From CAYPFY01 sp964410105 (lineage in GTDB: Bacteria; Bacteroidota; Ignavibacteria; UBA10030; SZUA-254), in the NCBI GenBank assembly GCA_964410105.1, contig CAYPFY010000011.1:57742-121741 (forward strand): a DNA stretch of 64,000 nt. The letters run 5' to 3'. How positions within the stretch are numbered: position 1 is the first letter of the stretch; each line of letters begins with the position of its first letter. The position numbers and the translations under genes were made by a program. The notes beneath the pieces were generated by a model. That model had not been told where the DNA came from. It worked only from the letters and a program-made list of their open reading frames with translations, and did no database searches. Shown piece after piece: positions 8,549 to 16,541 of the stretch.

Positions 8549-9106
8549 TCAATGGAAGTGGATAAAGTGTAATCTCGAATAGACCCCCCCTTCATGTGTT
8601 AACGTGCTCTTCATGACGAAGATTCCGTCGACGAGCGAAGAGCGCGGCTCAAAGGTACACTTTTCCCCTATCGGAGTCAAGTGATGAAAGTCTCTTACCC
8701 TGCCGAGGGTGACGTGCGGATGGAACGGCCGGTCCTCGACGGCGAAGCCGAGAGGAAGCAGGGCTGAGTCGATCTTCGTCTTGAGCTCCAGGAGCTTCCC
8801 TCCCGGATCAGAGCAGCCGATCCAGAGAACCCGCGGGCGGCCCGCAGGGGGAAAGACTCCGAGCGATTCGTAGATTACCTCGAATGGTGAAACGCCTTCC
8901 CCCGACGACGCGCGCTCGACGGCCGCGATGACGCCGGGGAGCGCCCGCGGGTCCACATCCCCCAGAAACTTAAGCGTCGCGTGGAACTGGTCAGGACGCT
9001 CCCACTTCACACCGGCCCCGAAGGGTTTCAGCTGTTGCTGCAGCTCCGCCATTTTCACGGCGACCTCCGGAGGGGGAGAGATGGAGATGAATGTCCGGAC
9101 CCCCAT
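8549..9106 (-). CDS. thpR: RNA 2',3'-cyclic phosphodiesterase ThpR (LigT family)
   Basis: 185 residues with the two catalytic HxTx motifs of the 2H phosphoesterase fold: HATL near residue 44 and HVTL near residue 132. This family opens 2',3'-cyclic phosphates on RNA and can join tRNA halves in vitro. Length is standard. Its start codon touches the cinA stop. The cinA-thpR-recA order is a common bacterial arrangement, which supports both the call and the operon. Confidence 0.92.
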   Translation of the reverse strand: MGVRTFISISPPPEVAVKMAELQQQLKPFGAGVKWERPDQFHATLKFLGDVDPRALPGVIAAVERASSGEGVSPFEVIYESLGVFPPAGRPRVLWIGCSDPGGKLLELKTKIDSALLPLGFAVEDRPFHPHVTLGRVRDFHHLTPIGEKCTFEPRSSLVDGIFVMKSTLTHEGGVYSRLHFIHFH

Positions 9107-10344
9107 TATTCCAGGCCCAGGATTCTTCGCCTCAGGAGGTCAAGACACGCCTGCACGCCCCTCTCCTTCACCCTGCGCCGGTCGTTGCCGAAATTGGCCT
9201 GGCGCGCGAATGTCGTGTTTTCGTCGGAAAACCCGATCCAGACCAATCCGACCGGCTTTTCCGGCGTCCCCCCCGAAGGGCCCGCGATGCCCGTCGTCGA
9301 GATCCCGATCGATGCGCCAGCCACATGCCGGACGGACGAGGCCATCGCCTCGGCGACCTCTCGGCTCACCGCCCCGTGACGCTTTAGGATCGCCGGGGAG
9401 ATTTTGAGAAGGCCCGTCTTCGTCTCATCGCTGTATGCGACGATCCCCAGGAGAAACGAACGGGAGATTCCCGGGACATCCGTGAGTTTGTCGGCCAAGA
9501 GCCCCCCGGTGCAGGACTCGGCGACGGCCAGCGTCAGATTCCGCTCCGAGAGAATCCTTCCCACCACGGCTTCGAGCTCCTCGGCGTCGGCGCCGTAAAT
9601 GTATTTTTCAGCCCGCGCCCGGACCCGCGACTCGATCGTCTTTATCTCCTCGCCGCAGGCGGCCTCTTCCCCGCCCGAGACCGAGATCCGGAGGCGCACG
9701 CCGGATGCCGACGGGAGGAAGGCAAGCTTTCCTGACCCAAGGAGCTTTGAGAGGTCCCCGAGGAGATCGCCGAGCGCGGATTCCGCAATCCCGGTCGTGT
9801 TCAACGTGCGGTGGAGGATGAAATTTTTCTGGGATTTCCGGAAGTGGGGGACGAGGAAATCGAGCACCATCCCCTCCATCTCGTGCGGCACGCCGGGGAG
9901 AAGGATCAGCGCGCGGCCCTCCCGTTCAAGGAGCTGACCCGGAGCCGTTCCCTGCCGGTTCGGGATGATGCGGGCTCCTTCGAGGACCATGGTCTGATCC
10001 TCGGCGGCGCGCGACCAGGGGCGCCCGCGGGCGGCAAAGAGGTCCTCGATCGAGCGCCGCGCCTCGTCGCTTGAGGCGAGGCCGACTCCCAAAAACTCCG
10101 ATGCGGCCCGTCTGGTGATGTCGTCGTGAGTCGGGCCAAGCCCTCCCGTCACGATTACGACCTCGTGGCTTGAAAACTCCGCCTTCAGCGTTTCCACGAT
10201 ATCCACGATCTCGTCGGCTACGGTGACCACCCTCCGGATATCGACCCCGACCCTGTTAAGGGCCCCGGCGATGAAGGCCGCGTTGGTGTTGACCACCTGG
10301 CCGATTAGGAGCTCGTCTCCTACCGAGATGATGGCGCCCTTCAT
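9106..10344 (-). CDS. cinA: CinA: competence/damage-inducible protein A, NMN deamidase
   Basis: 412 residues with both CinA domains. The N-terminal COG1058/MoCF-like domain (MKGAIISVGDELLIGQVVNTN; VIVTGGLGPTHDDITR near residue 61) is followed by the C-terminal nicotinamide-mononucleotide deamidase domain (AVAESCTGGLLADKLTDVPG near residue 255, STTGIAGPSGGTPEKPVGLVW near 350). CinA recycles NMN produced by NAD-dependent DNA ligase. It lies four bases from pgpA and abuts thpR. Confidence 0.95.
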   Translation of the reverse strand: MKGAIISVGDELLIGQVVNTNAAFIAGALNRVGVDIRRVVTVADEIVDIVETLKAEFSSHEVVIVTGGLGPTHDDITRRAASEFLGVGLASSDEARRSIEDLFAARGRPWSRAAEDQTMVLEGARIIPNRQGTAPGQLLEREGRALILLPGVPHEMEGMVLDFLVPHFRKSQKNFILHRTLNTTGIAESALGDLLGDLSKLLGSGKLAFLPSASGVRLRISVSGGEEAACGEEIKTIESRVRARAEKYIYGADAEELEAVVGRILSERNLTLAVAESCTGGLLADKLTDVPGISRSFLLGIVAYSDETKTGLLKISPAILKRHGAVSREVAEAMASSVRHVAGASIGISTTGIAGPSGGTPEKPVGLVWIGFSDENTTFARQANFGNDRRRVKERGVQACLDLLRRRILGLE

Positions 10345-10347
10345 TTC

Positions 10348-10842
10348 TTACCCCAGGCCGAGGGAGGCGGGAGCAAGCGCGAGGAGGAGACGCACGGCGC
10401 AATTTGCATAAATCCCGGCGATCACATCGTCAAGCATGATCCCCCATCCTCCTTTTAACGACTCGGCCGCACGGGCCGGCTGCGGCTTGATGATGTCGAA
10501 GAGCCGGAAGAGCAGAAATGCGGCCGCCATGATGATGAGAGATTTTCTCAGGGCGAGAAGAGACACCCACATGCCTACGATCTCGTCGATGACGACGATT
10601 GGGGGGTCCTCGCCGTATTTTTTCTCCACCCTGCCGGCGGCGAGCGCGCCGATGACGAGCGTGGCGAAGATGAGCGGGGCGAGGATGAGGGTTCGGTCGA
10701 GCCCCGCTATCCAGTAGAGAAGGGCGCCGACCGCGCTGCCCGCCGTTCCCGGGGCAAGCGGGGCGTATCCCGCAAAAAACCCTGTGGCGACGAGCCGCGT
10801 CGCCAGAGGAATATCATCCTGCCGCCCTGATGTGCCGGGCAT
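10348..10842 (-). CDS. pgpA: Phosphatidylglycerophosphatase A
   Basis: 164 residues, membrane protein. The PgpA signature is present: FFAGYAPLAPGTAGSAVGALLYW near residues 17-40 and VVIDEIVGMWVSLLAL near 80-95. It dephosphorylates phosphatidylglycerol phosphate to phosphatidylglycerol. The start overlaps the end of pgsA by 29 bases, so the enzymes for two successive steps are translationally linked. Confidence 0.93.
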   Translation of the reverse strand: MPGTSGRQDDIPLATRLVATGFFAGYAPLAPGTAGSAVGALLYWIAGLDRTLILAPLIFATLVIGALAAGRVEKKYGEDPPIVVIDEIVGMWVSLLALRKSLIIMAAAFLLFRLFDIIKPQPARAAESLKGGWGIMLDDVIAGIYANCAVRLLLALAPASLGLG

Positions 10843-11422
10843 AGACTGTCTTGAGAAGTTTCCGGTTGTCGAACAGATACATGATACCCGTCCCGATGGT
10901 TGAGAGGGTGACGAGGAGCATCATGCCGAAGAGAACCCGCGAGTCCATGAGGGTCGCCAGGACGCTCTCGAAGTCGCGCCGGATTACGGGGATCGCCCCG
11001 GCTATATAGACGATCAGAATGTAGTAGATGACGAGGAATTCGCCGAATGTCTTCGCCTGGGCCGTCCGGGAAGTGATGACCGGCTCATTCTTCCACTCGG
11101 CATAGCTCCTGAGCCCCGTGATGATGAAGTCCCTGACGACGATGATCCAGACCATCCACGCCGGCACGAGCTTCAGGTAGACGAAAGAGAAGAGGGCCGC
11201 CGCGGACAGTATCTTGTCGGCCAAGGGATCGAGAAATTTGCCCCACTGGGAAACGTAACCGTACCGTCGCGCCACCCAGCCGTCATACCAGTCGGTGAGG
11301 GCCGCCACGATGTAGACCACCAGGGAAATCTGCTTCCAGAACGGCGAGTCGGAAAGCAGAAGGAAGACGAACGCGGGAGTGAGAATGATGCGGAGGACGG
11401 TGAGCGAATTAGGGATCGACAT
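10814..11422 (-). CDS. pgsA: CDP-diacylglycerol-glycerol-3-phosphate 3-phosphatidyltransferase
   Basis: 202 residues with several membrane segments. The CDP-alcohol phosphotransferase motif DG-x2-AR-x8-G-x3-D-x3-D is visible near residues 43-66 (DGWVARR...GKFLDPLADK). It makes phosphatidylglycerol phosphate in the inner membrane, the substrate of the pgpA product next to it. First gene of the long run that contains recA; its upstream gap holds the rpmB terminator. Confidence 0.94.
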   Translation of the reverse strand: MSIPNSLTVLRIILTPAFVFLLLSDSPFWKQISLVVYIVAALTDWYDGWVARRYGYVSQWGKFLDPLADKILSAAALFSFVYLKLVPAWMVWIIVVRDFIITGLRSYAEWKNEPVITSRTAQAKTFGEFLVIYYILIVYIAGAIPVIRRDFESVLATLMDSRVLFGMMLLVTLSTIGTGIMYLFDNRKLLKTVYARHIRAAG

Positions 11423-11444
11423 TCCAAGACGGATTTTGCGAAAA

Positions 11445-11471
11445 TCAAAAAGCCCATCAGGTGGGATGGGC
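11445..11471 (-). terminator. Rho-independent terminator of rpmB
   Basis: On the minus strand a 7-bp stem (GCCCATC at 11471-11465 with GATGGGC at 11458-11452, six-base loop) is followed by five T residues. It lies 28 bases after the rpmB stop. Confidence 0.8.
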
Positions 11472-11498
11472 GGCGTGCGGAACTCTGCTTGACCCCTC

Positions 11499-11690
11499 TC
11501 AGGCGGCCTTCGAAACCCTTCCCTGCTTGATGCAGGAGGCGCAAACTCTCATCCGCCGGGATCTCCCGTCAACCTCCGCCCTCACGCTCCGCAGGTTCGG
11601 GAGCCATCGCCGACGGGTCTTATTGTGGGCGTGGCTGATGTTATTGCCGTAGAGGGGCTTCTTCCCGCACACTGCACAGATTTTAGCCAT
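11499..11690 (-). CDS. rpmB: 50S ribosomal protein L28
   Basis: 63 residues, standard for L28: MAKICAVCGKKPLYGNN start with a CxxC pair, SHAHNKTRRRWLPNL centre, and a second CxxC pair (CASC) in the C-terminal region, so the zinc-binding four-cysteine form. AGGAG lies about 10 bases before the ATG. It has its own promoter and terminator, so it is a single-gene unit. Confidence 0.96.
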   Translation of the reverse strand: MAKICAVCGKKPLYGNNISHAHNKTRRRWLPNLRSVRAEVDGRSRRMRVCASCIKQGRVSKAA

Positions 11691-11716
11691 GATTTATCAT
11701 TCTCCTGGAACCGTCA

Positions 11717-11745
11717 AATATACGAAATAGACCCATCCTGTGCAA
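11717..11745 (-). promoter_or_regulatory. Sigma-70-type promoter of rpmB
   Basis: On the minus strand TTGCAC (11745-11740), a 17-bp spacer and TATATT (11722-11717). Predicted transcript start is about 20 bases before the ATG. Confidence 0.65.
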
Positions 11746-11747
11746 GC

Positions 11748-12200
11748 CTAGCGGAACCAGAACCTGCCGCCCAGGCCGCCGTTGAACTCCGCCTCGGTCG
11801 ACGGAGTCAGATCCAGCACCGGCGCAAGCTCAAGGAAAATATCGAAGGGCGCGTTCCGCCAGAGATAATCGAGCCCGACCACCATCCGTACTCCCAGGCG
11901 TGCGTCTTCATTCCTCCCGGTCTTGAGCCTTCCGCCGATGCCGTAATAGAGGGCGACAGGCTCTTCCGTCTTGAAAACGTCGAAGGAATGCAGCAGATAA
12001 TCCGCGTGGAGATGGAACGAGCCCTCGGGATGAAAAGACCAGGCGAGCCCCGCATCGATGGCGCTCCCTTCCGAGAGCCATCCCTTCACGCTGAGCCCGG
12101 TCGGCTCTCCAAGGATGATGCCCGCGCCGAACCCCTTCTGCTGGGCGACGCCGAACGGGGAGAGCGCGGCGAAGGCGATGACGATCAGAGTTATTCTCAT
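11748..12200 (-). CDS. Small exported protein, probable outer membrane beta-barrel
   Basis: 150 residues. Residues 1-19 are a signal peptide (MRITLIVIAFAALSPFGVAQ). The rest shows alternating hydrophobic and polar strands with Gly-rich turns (GFGAGIILGEPTGLSVKGWL; YYGIGGRLKTG; MVVGLDYLWRNAP) and ends in FWFR, a pattern of outer-membrane barrels. The ATG at 12200 has GAGGAAGAAC just upstream. It follows the last permease gene of the MacAB-like operon by 14 bases and is likely co-transcribed. No specific function recognised. Confidence 0.75.
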   Translation of the reverse strand: MRITLIVIAFAALSPFGVAQQKGFGAGIILGEPTGLSVKGWLSEGSAIDAGLAWSFHPEGSFHLHADYLLHSFDVFKTEEPVALYYGIGGRLKTGRNEDARLGVRMVVGLDYLWRNAPFDIFLELAPVLDLTPSTEAEFNGGLGGRFWFR

Positions 12201-12213
12201 GTTCTTCCTCCGC

Positions 12214-13446
12214 TCATGACGCGCGTAGCGCATTGACGATGTTCAATCGGGAAGCGCGGACCGCCGGCAGGAAGCCCCCGGCGATACCCATGCCGACCGA
12301 GAATACCATCGTCCAGAAAATGATCGACGGGGAGAGGGTGAAACCGAACGCCAGTTCCGAAAAGGTTCCGAAGTTGACCGTGGAAATCCTCACGAACGAC
12401 ATCACAGAGGCGAGGATGATGCCCCCGATGCCCCCCACCACAGAAAGCAGGACCGCTTCCACCAGAAATGCCGCCAGAATGCTTCGTCGACGGAAACCCA
12501 GGGATCGGAGCGTTCCGATCTCCACGGTGCGGTTGGCGATCGCGCCGTACATCGTGATCATCGCCCCGATCATCGCTCCGATGCTGAATATGAATGTCAC
12601 GATGAGCCCCAGGACGTAGATGAATTCGGCCATGAGCTGGGATTGCTCCCGGTAATATTGCTTCTCCTTTTTGAGTTCGACGTACTGCGTCCGCGGATCG
12701 TCCGCAATTCGCGCCTTGACGCTGTCGAAGTTTTCGGCGGCGTTCAGCCGGAACGTGATCGAGGAAAAGACGGGGCGGCCGAACGCCGGCATGAATTCTT
12801 CAACATCTCCCCAGATCTCCGACTCGAAGGCGCTTTTATCCGATGCGAAATGGCCGACGATCGTCCACTGCTCGCCTCCGAAGCTCATCTGCTTGCCGAC
12901 CTCGCAGTCATTGAACCGGGCGGCTATGTTCGTCCCGACGATGATCTCGTTCGTCCCGAACCGGAACGGACGCCCCTCGGTCATCTTCACCTGGTGCCGG
13001 AGGCCGAATGCGGCGGGAGAGACGCCCCGCACGGAGACGTTCCCCATGTCGTTCGTTTCTTTCTTGTGGAGATTGATGACGACGACGACCTCCGTCGAGG
13101 CGAGAGGCTGCCCGGAAACGGCGACCTCCGGACGGATTTTTATAATGTTCGCCGCCTCGCGCCCTATCTGGCTCACGAGCTCGGAGTTCGCCGACTTGCG
13201 CAGGACGACGACGTTCCCTTCGGTCCCGGTTTCGACCAGCGTTTCCGTCACGCCGTTGGCCAGCATCAGGATGGCGGCGAAGACGAAGACCACGAGAGAT
13301 ACGCCGCCGAGCGCCAGGAGGGTCGTCACCTTCCTGGTCCAGAGGCTCTTGCGAATGTAGAGCAGCAGATGCCTCGCCAGCAGGAGGGCGATCGTGAAGA
13401 TGCCGAGGGCACAGAGTCCGAAGAATATCTTGACCCCCGCCATCAT
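12214..13446 (-). CDS. ABC transporter permease, MacB/FtsX type
   Basis: 410 residues: an N-terminal membrane helix near residues 10-30 and another near 40-65, a periplasmic MacB-like domain (about 70-270, GTNIAARFNDCEVGKQMSFGG), then three C-terminal FtsX-type helices ending in GGFLPAVRASRLNIVNALRAS. This is the MacB_PCD plus FtsX layout. The start overlaps the stop of the upstream permease (ATGA). With the second permease, the ATPase and the membrane fusion protein it makes a type VII-like exporter acting by mechanotransmission rather than direct transport. Confidence 0.9.
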   Translation of the reverse strand: MMAGVKIFFGLCALGIFTIALLLARHLLLYIRKSLWTRKVTTLLALGGVSLVVFVFAAILMLANGVTETLVETGTEGNVVVLRKSANSELVSQIGREAANIIKIRPEVAVSGQPLASTEVVVVINLHKKETNDMGNVSVRGVSPAAFGLRHQVKMTEGRPFRFGTNEIIVGTNIAARFNDCEVGKQMSFGGEQWTIVGHFASDKSAFESEIWGDVEEFMPAFGRPVFSSITFRLNAAENFDSVKARIADDPRTQYVELKKEKQYYREQSQLMAEFIYVLGLIVTFIFSIGAMIGAMITMYGAIANRTVEIGTLRSLGFRRRSILAAFLVEAVLLSVVGGIGGIILASVMSFVRISTVNFGTFSELAFGFTLSPSIIFWTMVFSVGMGIAGGFLPAVRASRLNIVNALRAS

Positions 13447-14609
13447 CCCACCTGCCTGAGACCGTCCACGATCCTGAGACGGAGGACGCGCATGGCCGGG
13501 AAGAGGGCCGCCGCGACTCCTGAGCCGAGGGCGGCCGCCCCGGCAAGGATCATCGTGAGTTGCTCGACGTTGAATACGGGGAAAAATGTAGGGAACATTT
13601 TTGCAAATGCCCCGGCGACCGGGAATGTCAGGGCCAGACCCAGCATGCCCCCGATCGATGCGATCAAGAGCGATTCGCCCCCTATGAGGATGACGATGTG
13701 ACGGGTCGAGAACCCGAGGGCCCGCATCACGGCATATTCCCTCGTCCGCTCACGCGCGGACATCACCATGGTATTCGCCAGGACCAGCAGGATGATGCCG
13801 ATGATCACGAACGAGACCACCTTCAACGATGTGATGATGGCGCTCGACATGGAGACGAAGCTCTGCTGGAACTCCTTCTCGGTTTCGGTCTTGGTCTGGG
13901 CGCGGGAATTCGAGAAAAGGTCGTCCACCGCCCTGGAAACTTTCGGGATGTCCCCGGAGTTTTTCACCTTGAGGATATACCAGCCGACATTTCCGTCGCG
14001 CCCCGGTTCGCTCTGCCTGACCTGTTCGTCGAGATACTTCCACTGAAAGAGCATCTGGGTCTCGTCCACGGAGGCATCACGCCCCCGGTATATCCCCCTC
14101 ACGATGAACTCCCATTTCCCGGGGTAAATGTCCCCCTCGACGGGGATGATGTCGCCCCTCTTGAAATTCAGCTCCCGGGAGATTTTTTCCCCCACGATAC
14201 AGGCCCTCCTTTCCCCCTGGAAAGCCTTGAAATCTTCCGGCGAGAGGAGGAATTCCGGGTACGTGTCGAAGTAGGTTTCGGGGTCTATGGCCATCCGGGG
14301 GAAAAAATTCTTCCAGTCGGAGGCGTCCCGGTAGATGCCTCCGAACCAGTTCGCAAACGACACCTCCTCAACCCCCGGGATCCTCGATATCTGATCGCGG
14401 TAAGTGTAGGGGAGCGGGAAGATGAACGATACCGAATGACGGGTGATCATCCGGTTCGCGGCCGAGGCTTCCACTCCGGCGTACCAGGCCGTCACGATCG
14501 TGCGCATGAACCCGAAGGACATCACGGCGATGGAGATGCCGGCGACGGTCAGAAATGTCCGCAGCCTGTGGCGGAGAGCGTTTTTCAGTATGAGCCTTAC
14601 AATCTTCAT
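13443..14609 (-). CDS. ABC transporter permease, MacB/FtsX type
   Basis: 388 residues with the same plan as its neighbour: one N-terminal helix (LRTFLTVAGISIAVMSFGFM), a periplasmic domain with a MacB_PCD fold, and three C-terminal helices ending AALFPAMRVLRLRIVDGLRQVG. The two permeases differ enough to suggest a heterodimer. Four bases separate it from the ATPase gene. Cargo unknown; related systems export lipoproteins, peptides or siderophores. Confidence 0.9.
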   Translation of the reverse strand: MKIVRLILKNALRHRLRTFLTVAGISIAVMSFGFMRTIVTAWYAGVEASAANRMITRHSVSFIFPLPYTYRDQISRIPGVEEVSFANWFGGIYRDASDWKNFFPRMAIDPETYFDTYPEFLLSPEDFKAFQGERRACIVGEKISRELNFKRGDIIPVEGDIYPGKWEFIVRGIYRGRDASVDETQMLFQWKYLDEQVRQSEPGRDGNVGWYILKVKNSGDIPKVSRAVDDLFSNSRAQTKTETEKEFQQSFVSMSSAIITSLKVVSFVIIGIILLVLANTMVMSARERTREYAVMRALGFSTRHIVILIGGESLLIASIGGMLGLALTFPVAGAFAKMFPTFFPVFNVEQLTMILAGAAALGSGVAAALFPAMRVLRLRIVDGLRQVG

Positions 14610-14613
14610 CGGA

Positions 14614-15282
14614 TCAGGAAAGCTCTCCCTTGTCCAGGTGCCGGATCGTGTGCGCCCGATCGGCAGCCCTCGGGTCGTGGGTGACCATGACGATCGTCTT
14701 GCGAAATTCCGTGTTGAGCCGGTTCATGAGCTGCATGATCTCCTCGGCGGAGACTTTGTCGAGATCGCCCGTCGGTTCGTCAGCGACGAGAAGCGAAGGG
14801 TCGGAGACGATCGCCCGTGCGATGGCGACCCGCTGTTCCTGCCCCCCCGAAAGTTGTTTCGGGTAATGCTTGATCCGGTCCTTCAATCCGACGACTTCCA
14901 GCGCGAACTCAGCCCGCTCCTTCCTCTCTTTCTTGGATAACTTTGCGAGCAGGAGGGGGAGCTCCACATTCTCAAAGGCGGTCAGAACGGGCATCAGGTT
15001 ATAAAACTGGAAGACGAACCCGACCGTTCTCGAGCGCCACTCTGCAAGCCCCGTCTCGCTCAGGCCGGAAAGATCGGTCGATCCGACGGAGATCGAGCCC
15101 GATGTCGGCCGGTCTATCCCCGCGATAAGATTCAGAAGCGTCGTCTTGCCTGAGCCCGACGGCCCCATCAATGCCAGGAACTCTCCCTCCGGGATTTCAA
15201 AGGAAATATTCTTCAGGACCGGGATCTCAAAGGAATCCCGCCAGTACGATTTCGTGATAGTGCGGACATCCACCAGCGTCAT
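14614..15282 (-). CDS. ABC transporter ATP-binding protein, MacB/LolD type
   Basis: 222 residues. Walker A GPSGSGKTTL near residue 40-49, Q-loop FQFYNLMP near 90, signature LSGGQEQRVAIARAI near 143-157, Walker B LLVADEPTGDLD near 163-174 and the switch histidine in MVTHDPRAA near 200. GDLD after Walker B is typical of the MacB/LolD group. It powers the two permeases downstream. Confidence 0.95.
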   Translation of the reverse strand: MTLVDVRTITKSYWRDSFEIPVLKNISFEIPEGEFLALMGPSGSGKTTLLNLIAGIDRPTSGSISVGSTDLSGLSETGLAEWRSRTVGFVFQFYNLMPVLTAFENVELPLLLAKLSKKERKERAEFALEVVGLKDRIKHYPKQLSGGQEQRVAIARAIVSDPSLLVADEPTGDLDKVSAEEIMQLMNRLNTEFRKTIVMVTHDPRAADRAHTIRHLDKGELS

Positions 15283-15291
15283 AACTTGATC

Positions 15292-16482
15292 CTATTGTTT
15301 CAGTTTTACCCTGGCCCCGGAATGAAGGCCCGACGAAGGATGGATCACCACCCTGTCTCCGGGCGAGAGCCCCGATTTCACTTCGACGAGCCTTCCGACC
15401 GGATCTCCTGTGACCACCCCTCCTTCTCGGACCTCATCGCCGCGGACGATGAAAGCGATCTTCTTCCCGTCCCTTACCACTACTGCCGCCGGGTCGACGG
15501 CAAGGACCGCCCCCCGCGTATCCATGACCTTACCGAGGAACCTGACCTTTGCCTCCATTTCCGGCAACACCCTTCCGTCGATCCTGGCGAAGCGGACTTT
15601 TGTGAGGACGGTCGCCTTGGCCCGGTCGGCCGTCGGAACAATTTTGTCCACAACCCCCGGATAGCCGCTCTCCGGATACGCGTTGAGGGTAATCTGGCAC
15701 GCCTGACCGAGCGCGATCCTTTCGATATTCGATTCGGAAACGTCGGCTTCCACTTTGAGAGAGCCCATGTCGGCCATAGTCACCACAGCGACCCGCGAGC
15801 TCGCCCCGGCGGCAAACGGGGCGACCACTTCGCCGACATCCGCATTTTTGGTGAGGATCGTGCCGTCGAACGGAGCCCGGATCCTCGTGTTCTCCACCTG
15901 GACCTCGGCCGACCTCACGGCAGCGGCGCGGGAATCGATCAAGGCCACGACGCGATCGAACCTCGATTTCGCCGCGTCGTATTCGGATTGTGAGATGAGC
16001 CGCCCCGCGAGCAGCTTTTCCGCCCGATCGAGAGAGCTCCGGGCGTCGTCCCGGTCAGCCCTCGCGGCGGCGAGATCGGCCTTCGCCTGGGCGAGAGCGG
16101 CCTCAACATCCGCGCTTTCGATCCGGGCGATGATGTCTCCCCGCCGGACGCGGTCCCCTTCCGAAAAGCCGAGATAGACGATACGGCCGGTCGCCTTCGA
16201 CGCGACCGCCGCCTTTCGCTGCGCGACGACATACCCGCTCGCGGTCAGAAGGGAACTGGCCTCTTCCGGCGACACCATCGAGGCCGTGACGACGTCGACG
16301 ATCTCCTCGGCGCCGAGCGAGTTGCGGAGGAAAAAAGCCAGGGAGAGAAGGAGCAGAGCTGCCCCCGTCCCGATGATCAGCCCGAGGCCCGGCCGGCGGC
16401 GAGGCTTCTCCCCGGAAGGAGGGACCCGCTCTTCAGAGCGCGGGATCCGCAATCGTGAGAGATCATACTGCTCTGTGGGCAT
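15292..16482 (-). CDS. Periplasmic adaptor (membrane fusion protein, MacA/RND type)
   Basis: 396 residues. One membrane anchor near residues 33-52 (GLGLIIGTGAALLLLSLAFF) after a basic cytosolic tail, then a biotinyl-lipoyl-like half motif (KATGRIVYLGFSEGDRVRRGDIIARIES), an alanine-rich coiled-coil hairpin (about 115-190), the second lipoyl half (IRAPFDGTILTKNADVGE) and beta-barrel domains. It links the inner membrane transporter to an outer membrane channel. No TolC-like gene is in the window. It heads the four-gene export operon. Confidence 0.92.
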   Translation of the reverse strand: MPTEQYDLSRLRIPRSEERVPPSGEKPRRRPGLGLIIGTGAALLLLSLAFFLRNSLGAEEIVDVVTASMVSPEEASSLLTASGYVVAQRKAAVASKATGRIVYLGFSEGDRVRRGDIIARIESADVEAALAQAKADLAAARADRDDARSSLDRAEKLLAGRLISQSEYDAAKSRFDRVVALIDSRAAAVRSAEVQVENTRIRAPFDGTILTKNADVGEVVAPFAAGASSRVAVVTMADMGSLKVEADVSESNIERIALGQACQITLNAYPESGYPGVVDKIVPTADRAKATVLTKVRFARIDGRVLPEMEAKVRFLGKVMDTRGAVLAVDPAAVVVRDGKKIAFIVRGDEVREGGVVTGDPVGRLVEVKSGLSPGDRVVIHPSSGLHSGARVKLKQ

Positions 16483-16511
16483 GGTGCGACGGGCTTCCTG
16501 TGGCTGAGCCG

Positions 16512-16540
16512 AAGATAAAGAAATCTCGACCGGTTTCCAA
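16512..16540 (-). promoter_or_regulatory. Sigma-70-type promoter of the MacAB-like operon
   Basis: On the minus strand TTGGAA (16540-16535), 17-bp spacer, TATCTT (16517-16512). It lies just upstream of the adaptor gene at 16482 and 25 bases before it. Confidence 0.55.
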
Positions 16541-16541
16541 A

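Noticed and set aside
8535..8600. Searched for a LexA box ahead of the recA run
   Set aside because: No clear palindromic operator; recA is inside a longer run and the control site may be elsewhere.
13560..14684. 374-residue plus-strand open frame opposite the ABC permease
   Set aside because: Low-complexity, histidine/aspartate-rich shadow typical of GC-rich antisense frames.
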